The notes beneath the pieces are model-generated. The model was given only the letters and a program-made list of their open reading frames with translations, was not told where the DNA came from and did no database searches. Made by a program: the position numbers and the translations under genes. From an uncultured Bacilli bacterium (GTDB lineage: Bacteria; Bacillota_I; Bacilli_A; RF39; UBA660), in assembly GCA_944329385.1 (NCBI GenBank), contig CALVIE010000007.1, forward strand, positions 1 through 32,609: a stretch of DNA of 32,609 bases. Reading direction: 5' to 3'. Below, piece by piece: positions 32,135 through 32,609 of the stretch. The stretch's first letter is position 1; every line of letters begins with the position of its first letter.

Positions 32135-32609
32135 CATTAAATCAAATATAAGTGGCAATGCAAAAATAAATACAAGCAATAAAACGAATAAAATTATTAA
32201 AAAATTCTTAGTAGCCTTTTTATCTTTTATTAATTCAATATTTTCATCTTCTTTTTTTTGAGCCACCACAGTTTCTGGAGTCACTGGTATAGTTGGTGCT
32301 ACTCCAGGGATTGTTGCATTTACTTCTCCCATATTAACTGAAGCATCTGCTGTTGGTGCTGGATTCACATTTGTATTTACTTCTCCCATATTAACTGAAG
32401 TATCTGCTGTTGGTGCTGGATTCACATTTGTATTTACTTCTCCCATATTAACTGAAGTATCTGCTGTTGGTGCTGGATTCACATTTGTATTTACTTCTCC
32501 CATATTAACTGAAGCATCTGCTGTTGGTGCAAGATTCACATTTGTATTTACTTCTCCCATATTAACTGAAGCATCTGCTGTTGGTGCAGGATTCACATTT
32601 GTATTTACT
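32129..32609 (-). CDS. Tail-anchored protein with 20-residue tandem repeats (5' end outside window)
   Basis: The visible portion is the C-terminal part; the reading frame stays open to the window edge, so the true start is outside. At least five copies of a 20-residue unit (PTADASVNMGEV-NTNVN-x-AP, only Ala/Thr, Asn and one Leu varying) precede a Thr/Pro/Val linker, a Lys/Glu-rich segment (EDENIELIKDKKATKN) and a final helix (about 20 residues, ending FDLMG). The long repeats in DNA are 60 bp. The topology points to a C-terminal anchor. No family is recognised; the repeat suggests an outside stalk or a low-complexity cytosolic tail. Confidence 0.8.
   Translation of the reverse strand, partial: VNTNVNPAPTADASVNMGEVNTNVNLAPTADASVNMGEVNTNVNPAPTADTSVNMGEVNTNVNPAPTADTSVNMGEVNTNVNPAPTADASVNMGEVNATIPGVAPTIPVTPETVVAQKKEDENIELIKDKKATKNFLIILFVLLLVFIFALPLIFDLMG
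32275..32609. repeat. 60-bp tandem repeat within the gene
   Basis: The unit containing CATTTGTATTTACTTCTCCC recurs with period 60, at least five times, and continues past the window end. Only a few bases differ between copies, so unequal exchange or slippage is expected to vary copy number. Confidence 0.85.

Overview
The window is AT-rich (about 25-30% G+C by eye) and uses the standard bacterial code: UGA is a stop, for example at the end of the NlpC/P60 gene, and Trp is read from UGG. It carries adjacent scpA-scpB genes, strong GGAGG ribosome-binding sites, and exported proteins with lipobox or simple signal peptides but no outer-membrane components. This fits a single-membrane, low-G+C Bacillota, perhaps a gut Bacilli/RF39-like lineage; the lineage is inference.

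Layout. (1) 1-874: no gene apart from a possible C-terminal fragment at 3-38. It holds a 767-nt non-coding element (76-842) closed by a perfect 92-bp inverted repeat and packed inside with abutting hairpins. (2) 875-2337: two divergently transcribed genes for single-span membrane proteins, sharing a 110-bp region with two good sigma-70-type promoters. (3) 2385-26333: a roughly 24-kb block, all on the minus strand, encoding an envelope-spanning machine. (4) 26398-28803: a deoxyinosine glycosylase gene, then an accessory stretch with an 11-bp tandem repeat, a strong terminator, a nucleotidyltransferase gene and a structured leader-like segment with two tiny reading frames. (5) 28804-31210: tRNA-Leu(CAA), then the housekeeping operon scpA-scpB-CaCA antiporter. 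(6) 31267-32609: two small plus-strand genes and the 3' part of a repeat protein that runs off the window.

The minus-strand block, in order of transcription, has three segments. The first (26333 to 14602) is Tad-like: two unknown membrane proteins, a thioester adhesin with Cys-rich repeats, a TadE-like minor pilin, CpaB/SAF, the TadA ATPase, TadB and TadC, a Flp-like major pilin with its own terminator, two more minor pilins, and a TadZ/CpaE-like protein. The second (14590 to 13193) is an AAA+/DUF4143 ATPase gene bracketed by a 42-bp imperfect direct repeat, apparently an insertion. The third (13088 to 2385) is T4SS-like: three VirB2-type two-helix proteins, a VirB6-like channel protein, an unknown protein, a PrgI/VirB3-like protein, VirB4 split over two genes, an NlpC/P60 hydrolase, a lipoprotein, and a large secreted C39-like peptidase protein. 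No relaxase, VirD4 coupling protein or prepilin peptidase is in the window. The block therefore looks less like a conjugation module than a composite of a Tad-type pilus and a T4SS-like translocon tipped by a covalent adhesin. That joint role is inference from gene order and families.

The two most unusual objects are the self-folding 767-nt element at the left end and the composite Tad/T4SS locus with its thioester adhesin.
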